NCBI GenBank assembly: GCA_023418705.1 | Contig: JAEZYZ010000062.1 | Span: forward strand, 28,979-92,978 | Length of the DNA stretch: 64,000 bases | Origin: Pseudomonadota bacterium | GTDB taxonomy: Bacteria; Myxococcota_A; Polyangia; Polyangiales; Polyangiaceae | Reading direction: 5' to 3' | In this document: piece by piece, positions 7,401-15,404 of the stretch | Layout of the letters: every line of letters starts with the position of its first letter | Position numbering within the stretch: the stretch's first letter is position 1 | The notes under the pieces: model-generated | The model's input: the letters and a program-made list of their open reading frames with translations, nothing else | The model's database searches: none | What the model was told of the DNA's origin: nothing | Translations under genes and position numbers: made by a program

Positions 7401-9033
7401 CGTGCAGGCACGCGGGACCGTCGAGCGGCTCGGCAGGAGGGTTGAGCTGTCGTAGCAGCGCCGCTTCCTCCTCGCTGACGAGTGGCACAGCCGAGAGCGG
7501 GACATTGGCCGTCGGCGCGTGCTCGAGGAAGACCCCGAGGCGCGCGGCGATCGAGCGGAGGCGCGCCTCCGAGCAGCGCGCCACGAGGCGCAGCCGCCCA
7601 GCTTTCGTGTTCACGCAGAGCAAGAGATCCCGTGTCGCGTCCGGCGGCTCGGGATCGACATCGACGAGCACCGCGACAGCGAGCGGCGCCGGGGCTTGTC
7701 CGCTCCTCAGCGCCAGGTCCACCGGATGCGGCTCGGTTTGGCTGAGCCGCAGCCGCTCGCGTTCGATGCTCTCGACGGCGGCTCCGACGCCGAGGGTCGG
7801 CGATAGGCTCAGGCGCAGCGGGGACGCGCCAGCGAGCAAGCGGGGCGCCATGGCTTGCTTGTCGCGCAGGGCCGGATCGGCATAGGCGACGTCGAGCTCG
7901 AAGCACTGGCAATAGCGCGCCAAAAAGGCGAGGCCGAAGGCCGCGGCGTGGGACGCCGGTACGCCCGGCGCAAGGGGCACCTCGATCGAACGTTCGGGGG
8001 CGGCCGGGTCTGGGTTGAGGTCGAGCGACGGATTGTTCGGCGCCCGCAAGATCGCGGCAAAGCGCGGCTCGTGCCGGGCGGCGGCCTTGGCGGCCGCTTC
8101 GAAGCGCGCTTTGAGCTCCGCGTCGACGAGCGGGAGCTTGCTGCCCACCTCGATGCCGGCGGCGCGCAACGCCTCGGCCGTGAGCGGCTGCCCGTCGGTC
8201 AGGCGCAGCCCGGAGAGCCGAACGCCGGTGGTCGAGCTGGCGACCACCAGCGCGTCGCCGTCCACCTGGAGGACGGTCCCCGGCGTCCCCGTCGAAGCTT
8301 CGGGATGGGCTCGGGACACGAGCAGGACGCCGCTGGGGGTGAGCAGCTTGGCGCACCCGACGGGGTTTGGATACGTGCCAAAGTCGAGCGCGCGCACGAC
8401 GCGGACGATCGCGTCGGCCGCTTCGTCGAAGCAGAGCACGCCGGCGGCCGGCGGTCGCTCGGAGGCCCCGAAATAGGTGCGCTGCGAAGGGTCCTGAGCC
8501 TTCGGCTCCAGCGTGCCGGAGACGATGGCCTCGGTGAGGTCCCGGAAGCTCTCGATCCCGGCCGTGAAGCATTTGGCGTTGAGGCTGAACGCGGTCTCGT
8601 CCGCGGCGACCTCGAACGACCGCTGGATGAAAATGCGCCCGGCGTCCGCCTGCGCCGTCATCTCGTGCCAGGTCACGGCGTGCGTCGGCTCGCCGTTGAG
8701 CAGCGCCCAGACCGGGGCGTTGAGGCCGGCATACCGGGGCAGCGGCCCGTCGTGGAAGTTCACCGCGAAGCGCCGCGCCCGCTCGAGCAGCTCCGCCGGC
8801 AGGATGCGGAAGTTGACCACCGAGAACAGCACATCGAAGGGCTCCGCCGCGGCCGCGCTCGTCAGCTCGCCGGGATCGATGACCCGCAGCCGTTGCTCGC
8901 GAGCCCACTCGACGACGGTGGGTTCGCGGCTGGCGATGCCGCGGATCCGCTGTCCGGCGTGCTGCCAGATCTCGACCGCCTGAATCAGCAGCGTGGCTTC
9001 ACCGACGAACCAGGCTTCAAGCGGGCTCTGCAT
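4480..9033 (-). CDS. NRPS: formyltransferase - partial C - A(embedded luciferase-like monooxygenase) - T
   Basis: A 1517-residue synthetase. Residues 1-315 are a methionyl-tRNA-formyltransferase-like domain (NFHDGPLPRYAG at 92-103 with conserved N92 and H94; ADAGRI near 130). Residues ~345-530 resemble the back half of a condensation domain but have no HHxxxDG. The adenylation domain starts ~545: A3 YTSGSTGRPKG, A4 FDISVLE (734-740), A5 NVYGPTETT (1194-1202), YRTGD, K1389 in NKKLDR. Between A4 and A5 an FMN-dependent luciferase-like monooxygenase of the MupA/Atu3671 type is inserted (~768-1090; FYFSADE, WTPERHFHAFGG, GRVGISFASGWQP). A carrier domain ends the protein (DLGGHSLL, Ser1446). Reading the binding pocket by alignment with GrsA gives D-I-L-Q-L-G-V-V-W-K, close to glycine codes I remember. 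There is no thioesterase. The start overlaps the PKS end by 17 bases, so the two are co-translated. Confidence 0.93.
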   Translation of the reverse strand: MQSPLEAWFVGEATLLIQAVEIWQHAGQRIRGIASREPTVVEWAREQRLRVIDPGELTSAAAAEPFDVLFSVVNFRILPAELLERARRFAVNFHDGPLPRYAGLNAPVWALLNGEPTHAVTWHEMTAQADAGRIFIQRSFEVAADETAFSLNAKCFTAGIESFRDLTEAIVSGTLEPKAQDPSQRTYFGASERPPAAGVLCFDEAADAIVRVVRALDFGTYPNPVGCAKLLTPSGVLLVSRAHPEASTGTPGTVLQVDGDALVVASSTTGVRLSGLRLTDGQPLTAEALRAAGIEVGSKLPLVDAELKARFEAAAKAAARHEPRFAAILRAPNNPSLDLNPDPAAPERSIEVPLAPGVPASHAAAFGLAFLARYCQCFELDVAYADPALRDKQAMAPRLLAGASPLRLSLSPTLGVGAAVESIERERLRLSQTEPHPVDLALRSGQAPAPLAVAVLVDVDPEPPDATRDLLLCVNTKAGRLRLVARCSEARLRSIAARLGVFLEHAPTANVPLSAVPLVSEEEAALLRQLNPPAEPLDGPACLHVLIAAQAARTPDRPAVTARGVTLTYAELDARANALAHRLQQRGVGPDTLVGVFMDRSVHLLVSLLAIHKAGGAYVPLDPRYPEERLRLVIEDAALTLLLTDRAHQGRSGLGRLDKIVVDDGSVDDGAASPPQSGVEGHHLAYVIYTSGSTGRPKGVMVEHRNVVNFFRGMDEVLRPEKPGTWLAVTSLSFDISVLELLWTLTHGFHVVVSSGTVSAGAKNARRVDFSAFYFSADENAQGGDRYRLLTEGARFADENGFVAVWTPERHFHAFGGLYPNPAVTNAALAMITKRVALRAGSCVSPLHSPIRIAEDWALVDNLSNGRVGISFASGWQPNDFCIRPEGFADRKDGMFEAIETVRRLWRGERLPFRNGEGREVVIGTLPRPVQKELPVWVTAAGSPETFERAGRIGANLLTHLLGQSFADLTEKVRIYRKAWTEAGHPGRGTVSLMLHTFVGESDEAVKRAVREPMKQYLRTSVGLIKEAAWSFPAFKHRLDGGSFTTDNLSAEEMDALLDHAFERYYATSGLFGSVESALGIVDAVRRSDVDEIACLIDFGVPTDQVLQNLPLLAEVHARCNSDVDEADATLAELIERHGVTHLQCTPSMASMLVGDDETRARLGELQTLLVGGEALGGALAADLRRALPGRLINVYGPTETTVWSTSHEVTESSTDIPIGRPLHNQEAFVVDRCGNLLPPGEDGELLIAGDGVTRGYLGRPELTASRFVAHPFRPGARAYRTGDVATVDPSGVLRYRGRADHQVKIRGYRIELGEIEALLTEHPAVRQAVVLAREDTQGDKRLVAYVIPDGGGVDTSALKQHLAERLPDYMLPAAIVPMTAFPQTPNKKLDRNALPAPEQQQKAPLAERERPSSEHELLIAEMWREVLKLPAVGVDDNFFDLGGHSLLTVQLLGKLKPKVSRPLQLVDLFRYPTIRGLARFLAEGDAASTGALDQSAERGAERQRLRQAMLDRRRRP

Positions 9034-12000
9034 GGGATGACCTCGATACGGGCGGCAAGGGTCCGGGCGCCTCTTCGAGAGCGCGCTTCAGGTGCGCCGT
9101 CAGCACGCTCACGTTTGGCTCCAGGATCAGGCTATCGTGGGTGCCGGGGACCTCGACGATCTCGAGCCCCGGCAAGAGGCCGTCCCAACCGAGGGTCGGC
9201 CCGACATGTTGAAACACCTCCGCGACGCGGTCGGCGCGGAACAGGATCACGCGACCTTCGTAGCGGCGCGCGCGGTAGCGCGCCGAGGCTTCGTAGAAGC
9301 TGCGCGTCAGCTGCAGCTCTCGGAGCTCCAGCGGCAGCGGCTGCTGCTGGCTGAGGTAGAAGCGGAGCTTGAGCTCGGCGGACAGCTCGTTCAGGTGACG
9401 GGACCACTTGGCCCGGCTGCGCTCGGACAGGTACGCGGTGCCGCCCTGGAGCAGCTTGGTGATCCGATCGGCGAGGGCGGGCTTGCGCGGGCGGGTCGAG
9501 GGCTCGAACGTGTCGAACAGCACGACGAGCCGCACCTGCTTGCCCTGGGCGATCAGCTGGTGGGCCATCTCGAGCGCCACCACCCCGCCCCCGGAATAGC
9601 CGCCGAGCACGTACGGTCCCGAGTGGTCGATTTGCGATAGCTGCTCGACGTACAAACGGCCCATGTCCTCGATGGTCTGAAGGGGCGTCTCCCCGTTCAC
9701 GCCCAGCGCCTGCAGCCCGTAAAACGCCTGATTCGAGGGGAGCCGCCGCGCCAGGTCGTAGAAGTTCAACACGTTGCCGCCCGCGCCGTGGACGCAGATG
9801 AACGGCGGTCGTTCCGGGCTGCCCTTTTGGATCAAGACCAGGGGGTTGAAGCCGTCGTGGGCTGCGGGACGCCCGTTCGGGCGCTCCGGCGCGGCGCGGC
9901 CGTTCTTCGGGACCTCGAGGGTCTTGCCGAGCCGCTCGCGCAGGATGTCGGCGCACTGCTCGATGGTCGGCGCCTGGAAGAGCACGGCGAGCGAGAGATC
10001 GACCCCGTGCGTCTTCTTGATCCGCGAAAATAGCCTCACCGCGATCAGGGAATGCCCGCCGAGCTCGAAGAAGTTGTCGTGAATGCCGACGCTGGAGACG
10101 CCGAGCAAGGCGCACCACATCTCCGCCAGGCTCCGCTCGATCTCGTCGCGCGGGGCATCCTCCCGCTGCGCTTCCGCCGTCGGGGCGCTGGGGCGCGCCT
10201 CGACGCGCGCTGGCTTCAGATCGGCGGCGAGGGTCTCGAGCGGAACGGGCGTGGCGACGACTTCGCCGCGCCAGCCGCTTCGCAGCACGCGATCGACGAC
10301 CCGGAGGCCCTCTTCCAGGGTGAGCCCCTCCTCGAACCAGCGCTCGAGCGGCGAGGGGGCCGTGGCGGGGGCAGCTGGGGCGGTGAGCGCGCGGGCGGGC
10401 ATGCTCTTGGTCACATAGCCGTCGATGGTGGCGACGACCTTCCCGTCGAGGTCCGCCAGCTGCAGGTCGAAGACGGCGACGCCGTCGGACCCGGGCGCCG
10501 ATCTCAGCCGCACGTGGCTCATCAGCTCGGCGGGCAGCGGGGCGCGGATCGTCAAGCGCTCGTACGAGAGGGGGATCCGCAGCAGGTCTGCCGCGTCGCC
10601 CGTGTCCGCCAGCGAGAAGGCGAACCCCGACGCCATGTCGAGCAGGCCGGGGTGCAGCGCGTAGTTCGCCTGCTCCCCGCGGAGCTCCTCGGGCAGACGC
10701 AAGAGGGCGAGCGCCTCGTCCGTCCCGAAGTGCATCTCGCGGATCACCTGCCAGTGCCGACCGAGGGCCAGGTGGCGGTCCTGAGGCAGCTCCTGGCGCT
10801 CCTCGAAACGCTGGCTTCGGTGGCCGCAGCGGCGGCGGATGGCGTCGAGATCGAGCGGCGCCGGCGCCGGCGCCTGGTCGACGCGCAGGCTCCCTCGAGC
10901 GTGCTCGACCGCGCTCGGCTCGCCCTTCCCACGGCTCGAGATGGTCACGGTCACCGTCGCCGGCTCGGAGCGCACGTCGGTCACCACCTCCAGCTGCCGC
11001 TCGGCGCCGTCCGGGATCGACAGCGGGCGCGCAAACAGCAGATCGCTGAGCTCGAGCGCGGCGGCGTCGGGCAAACCGAGCGCCCGGGCGCCCGCAGCGC
11101 GAACGATCTCCACGAAGCCGGTGCCGGGCAGCACGGCCGTGCCACCCCGCACGCGGTGCTGATCCATCACCCACAGCGCGCGCGGGGAGTAGGTAGCCCG
11201 AAACCCGAGCTGGTCCATGCGCTCGCGGTGCAGGCGGCCTAGCAGCGGGTGTCCCACGACGTCACCTTCGGCGGGCGCCTCGACGCGCGAGAGCGCGCGC
11301 GCCGCCATCCCCACCTCCTTCCAGACGCCGAAGCCCAGGCTGAGCACGCGCGTCCCGGCTTCGGAGTAGCGCCGGGCGAGCTCCCGTCCGAGCGCGTTGA
11401 GGTAGCTGTTGGCGGCGGCGTAGTCGATCTGCCCGGGAGGGCCGAGCACCGCGCTCGTCGAAGAGATGAGCAGCAGCAGCGCGGGCGGATCTTGGGCGAG
11501 CGCCTCGACCAGGTGGCGGCTGGCGTCGAGCTTCGGGGCGAGGACAGCGCGGGCCGCGGCGCGCGTCTTCACCGCGAGGGGCGCGTCGTCGAGGACGCCG
11601 GCCGCCTGCACGACGACGTCGACGCGACCGAAGCGGGCCTTCACCCGGTCGAGCAGGGCATCGGTCTCCGCCCGGGAGGCGAGGTCGCCACTCTCGACGA
11701 CCACCTCATGGCCCGCTGCGCTGAGCTCGAGCAACAGCTTGAGCTTGCCGGCGAGCGGATCGCTCGAGCCGAGCTCCTCGAGCACCTCGGCCCAGTGTTC
11801 TCGCTCCGGAAACGGATGGCGTGTGACAAGGACCAGGCGAGCGTTCAGCGTGTCCGCGAAGTGCTTGGCCAAGGTGCTGCCGATGCCGCCGAGGCCGCCA
11901 GCGATCAGGACGATGGGCTCGGGGGGCAGGGGAGCGCCGGCGTCCGAAGCCGGGGCGTGGGTGAAGATCTGGGCGAGGCGCCGTCCGTCGCGTTCGGTCG

Positions 12001-15000
12001 TGACCTCGTGAACCTCCGACGCCGCGGCCTCGAGCAGGACGGAGCGCGCGGTGGCCTCGCTGTCTTGCAGGGCCGGCACCTCGAACAGGACGGCCCTGAC
12101 CTCCGGCAGCTCCTTGGGGATGACCCGCACCGGGCCCTCCGCCAGCGCCGCCAGGGCGCCCGAGCTGCCGCCGCCGTCGTCGAAGACCCCCGAGCAAGCC
12201 ACCAGCAGGCGCGTGTCGGGATGCAGGCTCTCGCGGGCGAGCGCTTGAGCCAGGTGCAAGAGCGAATAAAAACAGCGGTCGAGCGCGGGCTCGAGGGGAG
12301 CTTCGGGGGATCGCAGCTCGGGGGACAGGCAGAGCGTGTGCACGATCCGGGCGGGGACTCCGGCGTCGCTGACGACGTGCTGAAGCAGCGTCTCGTAGTC
12401 TTCCGGATGGGCGAGCCTCAGCTGATACCGTCCCCGTTCGAGCCGCTCGGTCGTGGCTCCGGGCGTCACGATCGCGGGTTTTATACCGCGCGCGCGCAGC
12501 TCGAGCTCGAGCGCCCGGCAGAGCGGCCCTTCGTCGGCGAACAGCAGCCACACCTCGGCCGGATCGAAGGTCGTGGCTCCGCGATCCGCTTCGGAGAAGC
12601 TCGGCTGGAAAAACCATTTGGAGGCGTCGGGCTCCCGCCGAGCGGAGGGCGCGTCCTCGGCGGCGCCAAAGTAGCCCTTGCCCGGCTCGATCCAGTAGGG
12701 CTCGTGCTCGAAGGGCGTCGCCGGCAGCGGAACGATCGTCCGCGGGGTGTTCAGCAAGCGCTCGAAATCGACGCTCCCACCGTGGGCTGCGATCCGGCCG
12801 ACGCTCGTGACCAGGGTCGTCACATCCGATGAGCGATCCTTCGCGTGCGGAGAGACCGGGACCACCGGGCGCTGTTGGTTCGCGCGCAGGGTGGAGGTCA
12901 GGGTCTGGCCTGGACCGACCTCGACGAAGATCGCGTCCGGGTGACGCTCGAGCACACCGGCGACCCCGGCGGCGAAGCGAACGGTCTCTCTCAGGTGACG
13001 GACCAGGTAGCGCGCGTCGATCTCTGCCGCTTCGGGGAAACGGCCGCTCAAGTTGGACACGAAGGGGATGCGCGGCGCGTGAAAGGTCACGCCGGTCAGC
13101 GCCGCCGCGAACTCATCGAGGATCGGATCGAGCAGCGGCGAGTGGGCGGGCACGTCGATGCGCAGGCGCGTGGGGTGCACGTCCTGGGCGAGCAGATCGC
13201 GCTCCAGGCGCTCGAGCGCCTCCGAGCTGCCGGAGACGACGCAGAGGTCGGGGGCGTTGATGGCGGCGATCGACAGCTCGCCCTCGAGCAAGGGGGCGAG
13301 CTGTTCACTCGGCATCGGCACCGACAGCATGCCGCCGCGCCGAACCTTCTCGAACAGGCGACCCCGGCAGCAGACGACGGCCAGCGCTGCGCCCAGCTCC
13401 AGGACCCCGGAAAGGTGGAGCGCGGCGTACTCCCCCAGCGAGTGGCCGATCAAGGCCGCCGGGCGCACTCCCCAGTGATCGAGCAGGCGCGCGTAGGCGA
13501 TCTCGATCGAGAACAGGGCCGGCAGCGCCAGGGAGGGACGCTCGAGCTCCCGCGCCGCGGCCGATACGTCCCCATCCACGAAGAGCAGGGGACGAAGATC
13601 GATGTTTTCTTGCCGCTCGAGGACGCTCAAGCATTCGTCGAGCGCGTCGCGAAAAACGGCTTCGCTCTCGTAGACCTCGCGGGCCATGTTGGGGTATTGC
13701 GCGCCCCCGCCCGGAAACACGAACACCACGCTAGCGGCTTCACCTGGGGCGTGCACATCGAAGACGCGCGCCGTGTCCGGCCGGGCCAAGAGCTCAGCGG
13801 CCTCCGACGAGCTCTTGGCGGCGAGCACCCGCCGGTGAGCGAAGCGGCGCCGGCCGCGGAGCAAGGTCGAGCTCACCTCGGACAGCACCAGGTCCGGATG
13901 CTCGGCGAGGTGCGCGCTCAGGCGCGCGGCGTACTCGTCGAGGGACCCCTGGCTGCGCGCCGCGAGCAACAAAAGCTGCGGCTTGTCACTCGCGGCGGGT
14001 GACCGCCGCCGCGGCGCTTCTTCGAGGATGGCGTGCGCGTTGGTGCCGCCGACGCCGAGCGAGCTGACGCCGGCGCGTCGTGGCCCGGTGCCCTTCGGCC
14101 ACGGCGCCCGCTCGTGCACCACGTAGAACGGGCTCGCCGCGAAGTCGATCTGCGGGTTGGGTCGCTCGAAATGCAGGGTCGGGGCGAGCTGCTCGTGCTC
14201 CAGCATTTGAGCGACCTTGATCAAGCTCGCGACGCCCGCCGCGGTGTCCAGGTGGCCGATGTTCGACTTGACCGACCCGACGCCGCAGTAGCCGCGGTCG
14301 TCGTTCGTGCGGGAGAAGGCGCGCGTGAGCGCCGTCAGCTCGATGGGATCGCCCACCGGCGTCCCGGTGCCGTGGCATTCGACGTAGGAAATGTCGCGGG
14401 CAGTTAGCCCCGCCACCTGGAGCGCTTCGACCACGCACTCCGCCTGACCATCGACCGATGGTGCCAGGTAGCCGATCTTGCGGCTGCCGTCGTTGTTGAC
14501 CGACGTGCCCTTGATGAGCGCGTGGATGTAGTCACCGTCGGCGATGGCGTCCGCCAGGCGCTTCAGGACGACGACCCCCGCACCGGATCCGAACACGGTT
14601 CCTTTGGAGCGCTCTTCGAAGGGGCGGCAGTGGCCGTCGGGCGAGAGGATTTCACCCTCTTCGTAGAAGTAGCCGCGGCCGTGGGGCAGCTCGAGCGTCA
14701 CGCCCCCGGCCAGCGCCACGCCGCATTCTCCGGAGAGCAGGCTCTGGCAGGCCATGTGAACGGCCACCAGCGAGGTCGAGCAGGCGGTCTGGACGTTGAT
14801 GGACGGCCCCTTCAGATCGAGGCAGTAGGAGACCCGGGTGGCCAGAAAGTCCTTGTCGTTGCCGGTGTGCCGGACGAGGAACAACCCCATCGACTGCATG
14901 AGGTCGGGGTTGGTGAACAGGTGGTAGGGCAGGTAGGCGTTCATGCCAGAGCCGGCGAACAAGCCGATCGGGATCGCCGCGGCCTCGGGCAGGATGCCGG

Positions 15001-15340
15001 CGCTCTCGAGCGCCTCCCAGCACACCTCCAGGAAATGGCGGTGCTGCGGATCCAGCACGCTGGCTTCGCGCGGAGAGAAGCCGAAAAACTTGGGATCGAA
15101 CAGCGAGAGGCCGTCGATCGGCGCCGTCGCCCTCACGTAGCGAGGATCGGTGAGGTGCGCGTCGGGCACGCCGGCGCGGCGCAGCGCCTCGGCGCTCGGG
15201 AACTGGATGCTCTCCACTCCGTCGCGCAGGTTCGCCCAGAAGCGGAACACGTCCGGCGCTCCTGGGAACCGAGCTGCCATGCCCACGATGGCGATGTCCG
15301 TACTCTGTAGTTGATCGTCGTCGACGTCGTATGCGCCCAT
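9017..15340 (-). CDS. Type I PKS module: KS-AT-KR-DH-ACP-TE
   Basis: 2107 residues. KS ~14-440 with Cys187 (TACSTS), His323 (ECHGTGTPVGD) and His363 (SNIGHLD). AT ~538-880 with GHSLGE (Ser634); the specificity loop reads VPAHS (730-734), neither the HAFH malonyl nor YASH methylmalonyl form. KR ~1141-1345 with GGLGGIG, an LDD motif (1250-1252, B-type) and YAAAN (Tyr1307). DH ~1363-1650 with His1395, spaced HxxxGxxxxxP (one residue longer than usual), and Asp1568 in HPGLLDMASG, where the usual Gln/His is Gly. ACP Ser1764 (ELGGHSL). Thioesterase ~1830-2070 with Ser1916 (GYSGGG), Asp1943 and His2068. DH follows KR, the reverse of the usual cis-AT order. It begins 64 bases after the stop of the EPS sugar-phosphate transferase gene and is followed by the NRPS with overlapping frames. 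KS acceptance of the NRPS carrier product is inferred. Confidence 0.95.
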   Translation of the reverse strand: MGAYDVDDDQLQSTDIAIVGMAARFPGAPDVFRFWANLRDGVESIQFPSAEALRRAGVPDAHLTDPRYVRATAPIDGLSLFDPKFFGFSPREASVLDPQHRHFLEVCWEALESAGILPEAAAIPIGLFAGSGMNAYLPYHLFTNPDLMQSMGLFLVRHTGNDKDFLATRVSYCLDLKGPSINVQTACSTSLVAVHMACQSLLSGECGVALAGGVTLELPHGRGYFYEEGEILSPDGHCRPFEERSKGTVFGSGAGVVVLKRLADAIADGDYIHALIKGTSVNNDGSRKIGYLAPSVDGQAECVVEALQVAGLTARDISYVECHGTGTPVGDPIELTALTRAFSRTNDDRGYCGVGSVKSNIGHLDTAAGVASLIKVAQMLEHEQLAPTLHFERPNPQIDFAASPFYVVHERAPWPKGTGPRRAGVSSLGVGGTNAHAILEEAPRRRSPAASDKPQLLLLAARSQGSLDEYAARLSAHLAEHPDLVLSEVSSTLLRGRRRFAHRRVLAAKSSSEAAELLARPDTARVFDVHAPGEAASVVFVFPGGGAQYPNMAREVYESEAVFRDALDECLSVLERQENIDLRPLLFVDGDVSAAARELERPSLALPALFSIEIAYARLLDHWGVRPAALIGHSLGEYAALHLSGVLELGAALAVVCCRGRLFEKVRRGGMLSVPMPSEQLAPLLEGELSIAAINAPDLCVVSGSSEALERLERDLLAQDVHPTRLRIDVPAHSPLLDPILDEFAAALTGVTFHAPRIPFVSNLSGRFPEAAEIDARYLVRHLRETVRFAAGVAGVLERHPDAIFVEVGPGQTLTSTLRANQQRPVVPVSPHAKDRSSDVTTLVTSVGRIAAHGGSVDFERLLNTPRTIVPLPATPFEHEPYWIEPGKGYFGAAEDAPSARREPDASKWFFQPSFSEADRGATTFDPAEVWLLFADEGPLCRALELELRARGIKPAIVTPGATTERLERGRYQLRLAHPEDYETLLQHVVSDAGVPARIVHTLCLSPELRSPEAPLEPALDRCFYSLLHLAQALARESLHPDTRLLVACSGVFDDGGGSSGALAALAEGPVRVIPKELPEVRAVLFEVPALQDSEATARSVLLEAAASEVHEVTTERDGRRLAQIFTHAPASDAGAPLPPEPIVLIAGGLGGIGSTLAKHFADTLNARLVLVTRHPFPEREHWAEVLEELGSSDPLAGKLKLLLELSAAGHEVVVESGDLASRAETDALLDRVKARFGRVDVVVQAAGVLDDAPLAVKTRAAARAVLAPKLDASRHLVEALAQDPPALLLLISSTSAVLGPPGQIDYAAANSYLNALGRELARRYSEAGTRVLSLGFGVWKEVGMAARALSRVEAPAEGDVVGHPLLGRLHRERMDQLGFRATYSPRALWVMDQHRVRGGTAVLPGTGFVEIVRAAGARALGLPDAAALELSDLLFARPLSIPDGAERQLEVVTDVRSEPATVTVTISSRGKGEPSAVEHARGSLRVDQAPAPAPLDLDAIRRRCGHRSQRFEERQELPQDRHLALGRHWQVIREMHFGTDEALALLRLPEELRGEQANYALHPGLLDMASGFAFSLADTGDAADLLRIPLSYERLTIRAPLPAELMSHVRLRSAPGSDGVAVFDLQLADLDGKVVATIDGYVTKSMPARALTAPAAPATAPSPLERWFEEGLTLEEGLRVVDRVLRSGWRGEVVATPVPLETLAADLKPARVEARPSAPTAEAQREDAPRDEIERSLAEMWCALLGVSSVGIHDNFFELGGHSLIAVRLFSRIKKTHGVDLSLAVLFQAPTIEQCADILRERLGKTLEVPKNGRAAPERPNGRPAAHDGFNPLVLIQKGSPERPPFICVHGAGGNVLNFYDLARRLPSNQAFYGLQALGVNGETPLQTIEDMGRLYVEQLSQIDHSGPYVLGGYSGGGVVALEMAHQLIAQGKQVRLVVLFDTFEPSTRPRKPALADRITKLLQGGTAYLSERSRAKWSRHLNELSAELKLRFYLSQQQPLPLELRELQLTRSFYEASARYRARRYEGRVILFRADRVAEVFQHVGPTLGWDGLLPGLEIVEVPGTHDSLILEPNVSVLTAHLKRALEEAPGPLPPVSRSSHAEPA

Positions 15341-15404
15341 TCAGCGTCCTGATCCAGCAAAGGACCGGTCGGTAGCGACTGCGGGCTGGACCGCAGCCGC
15401 CGTG

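Noticed and set aside
5221..7455. Long plus-strand frame opposite the NRPS
   Set aside because: Shadow of NRPS codons; low complexity, no motifs.
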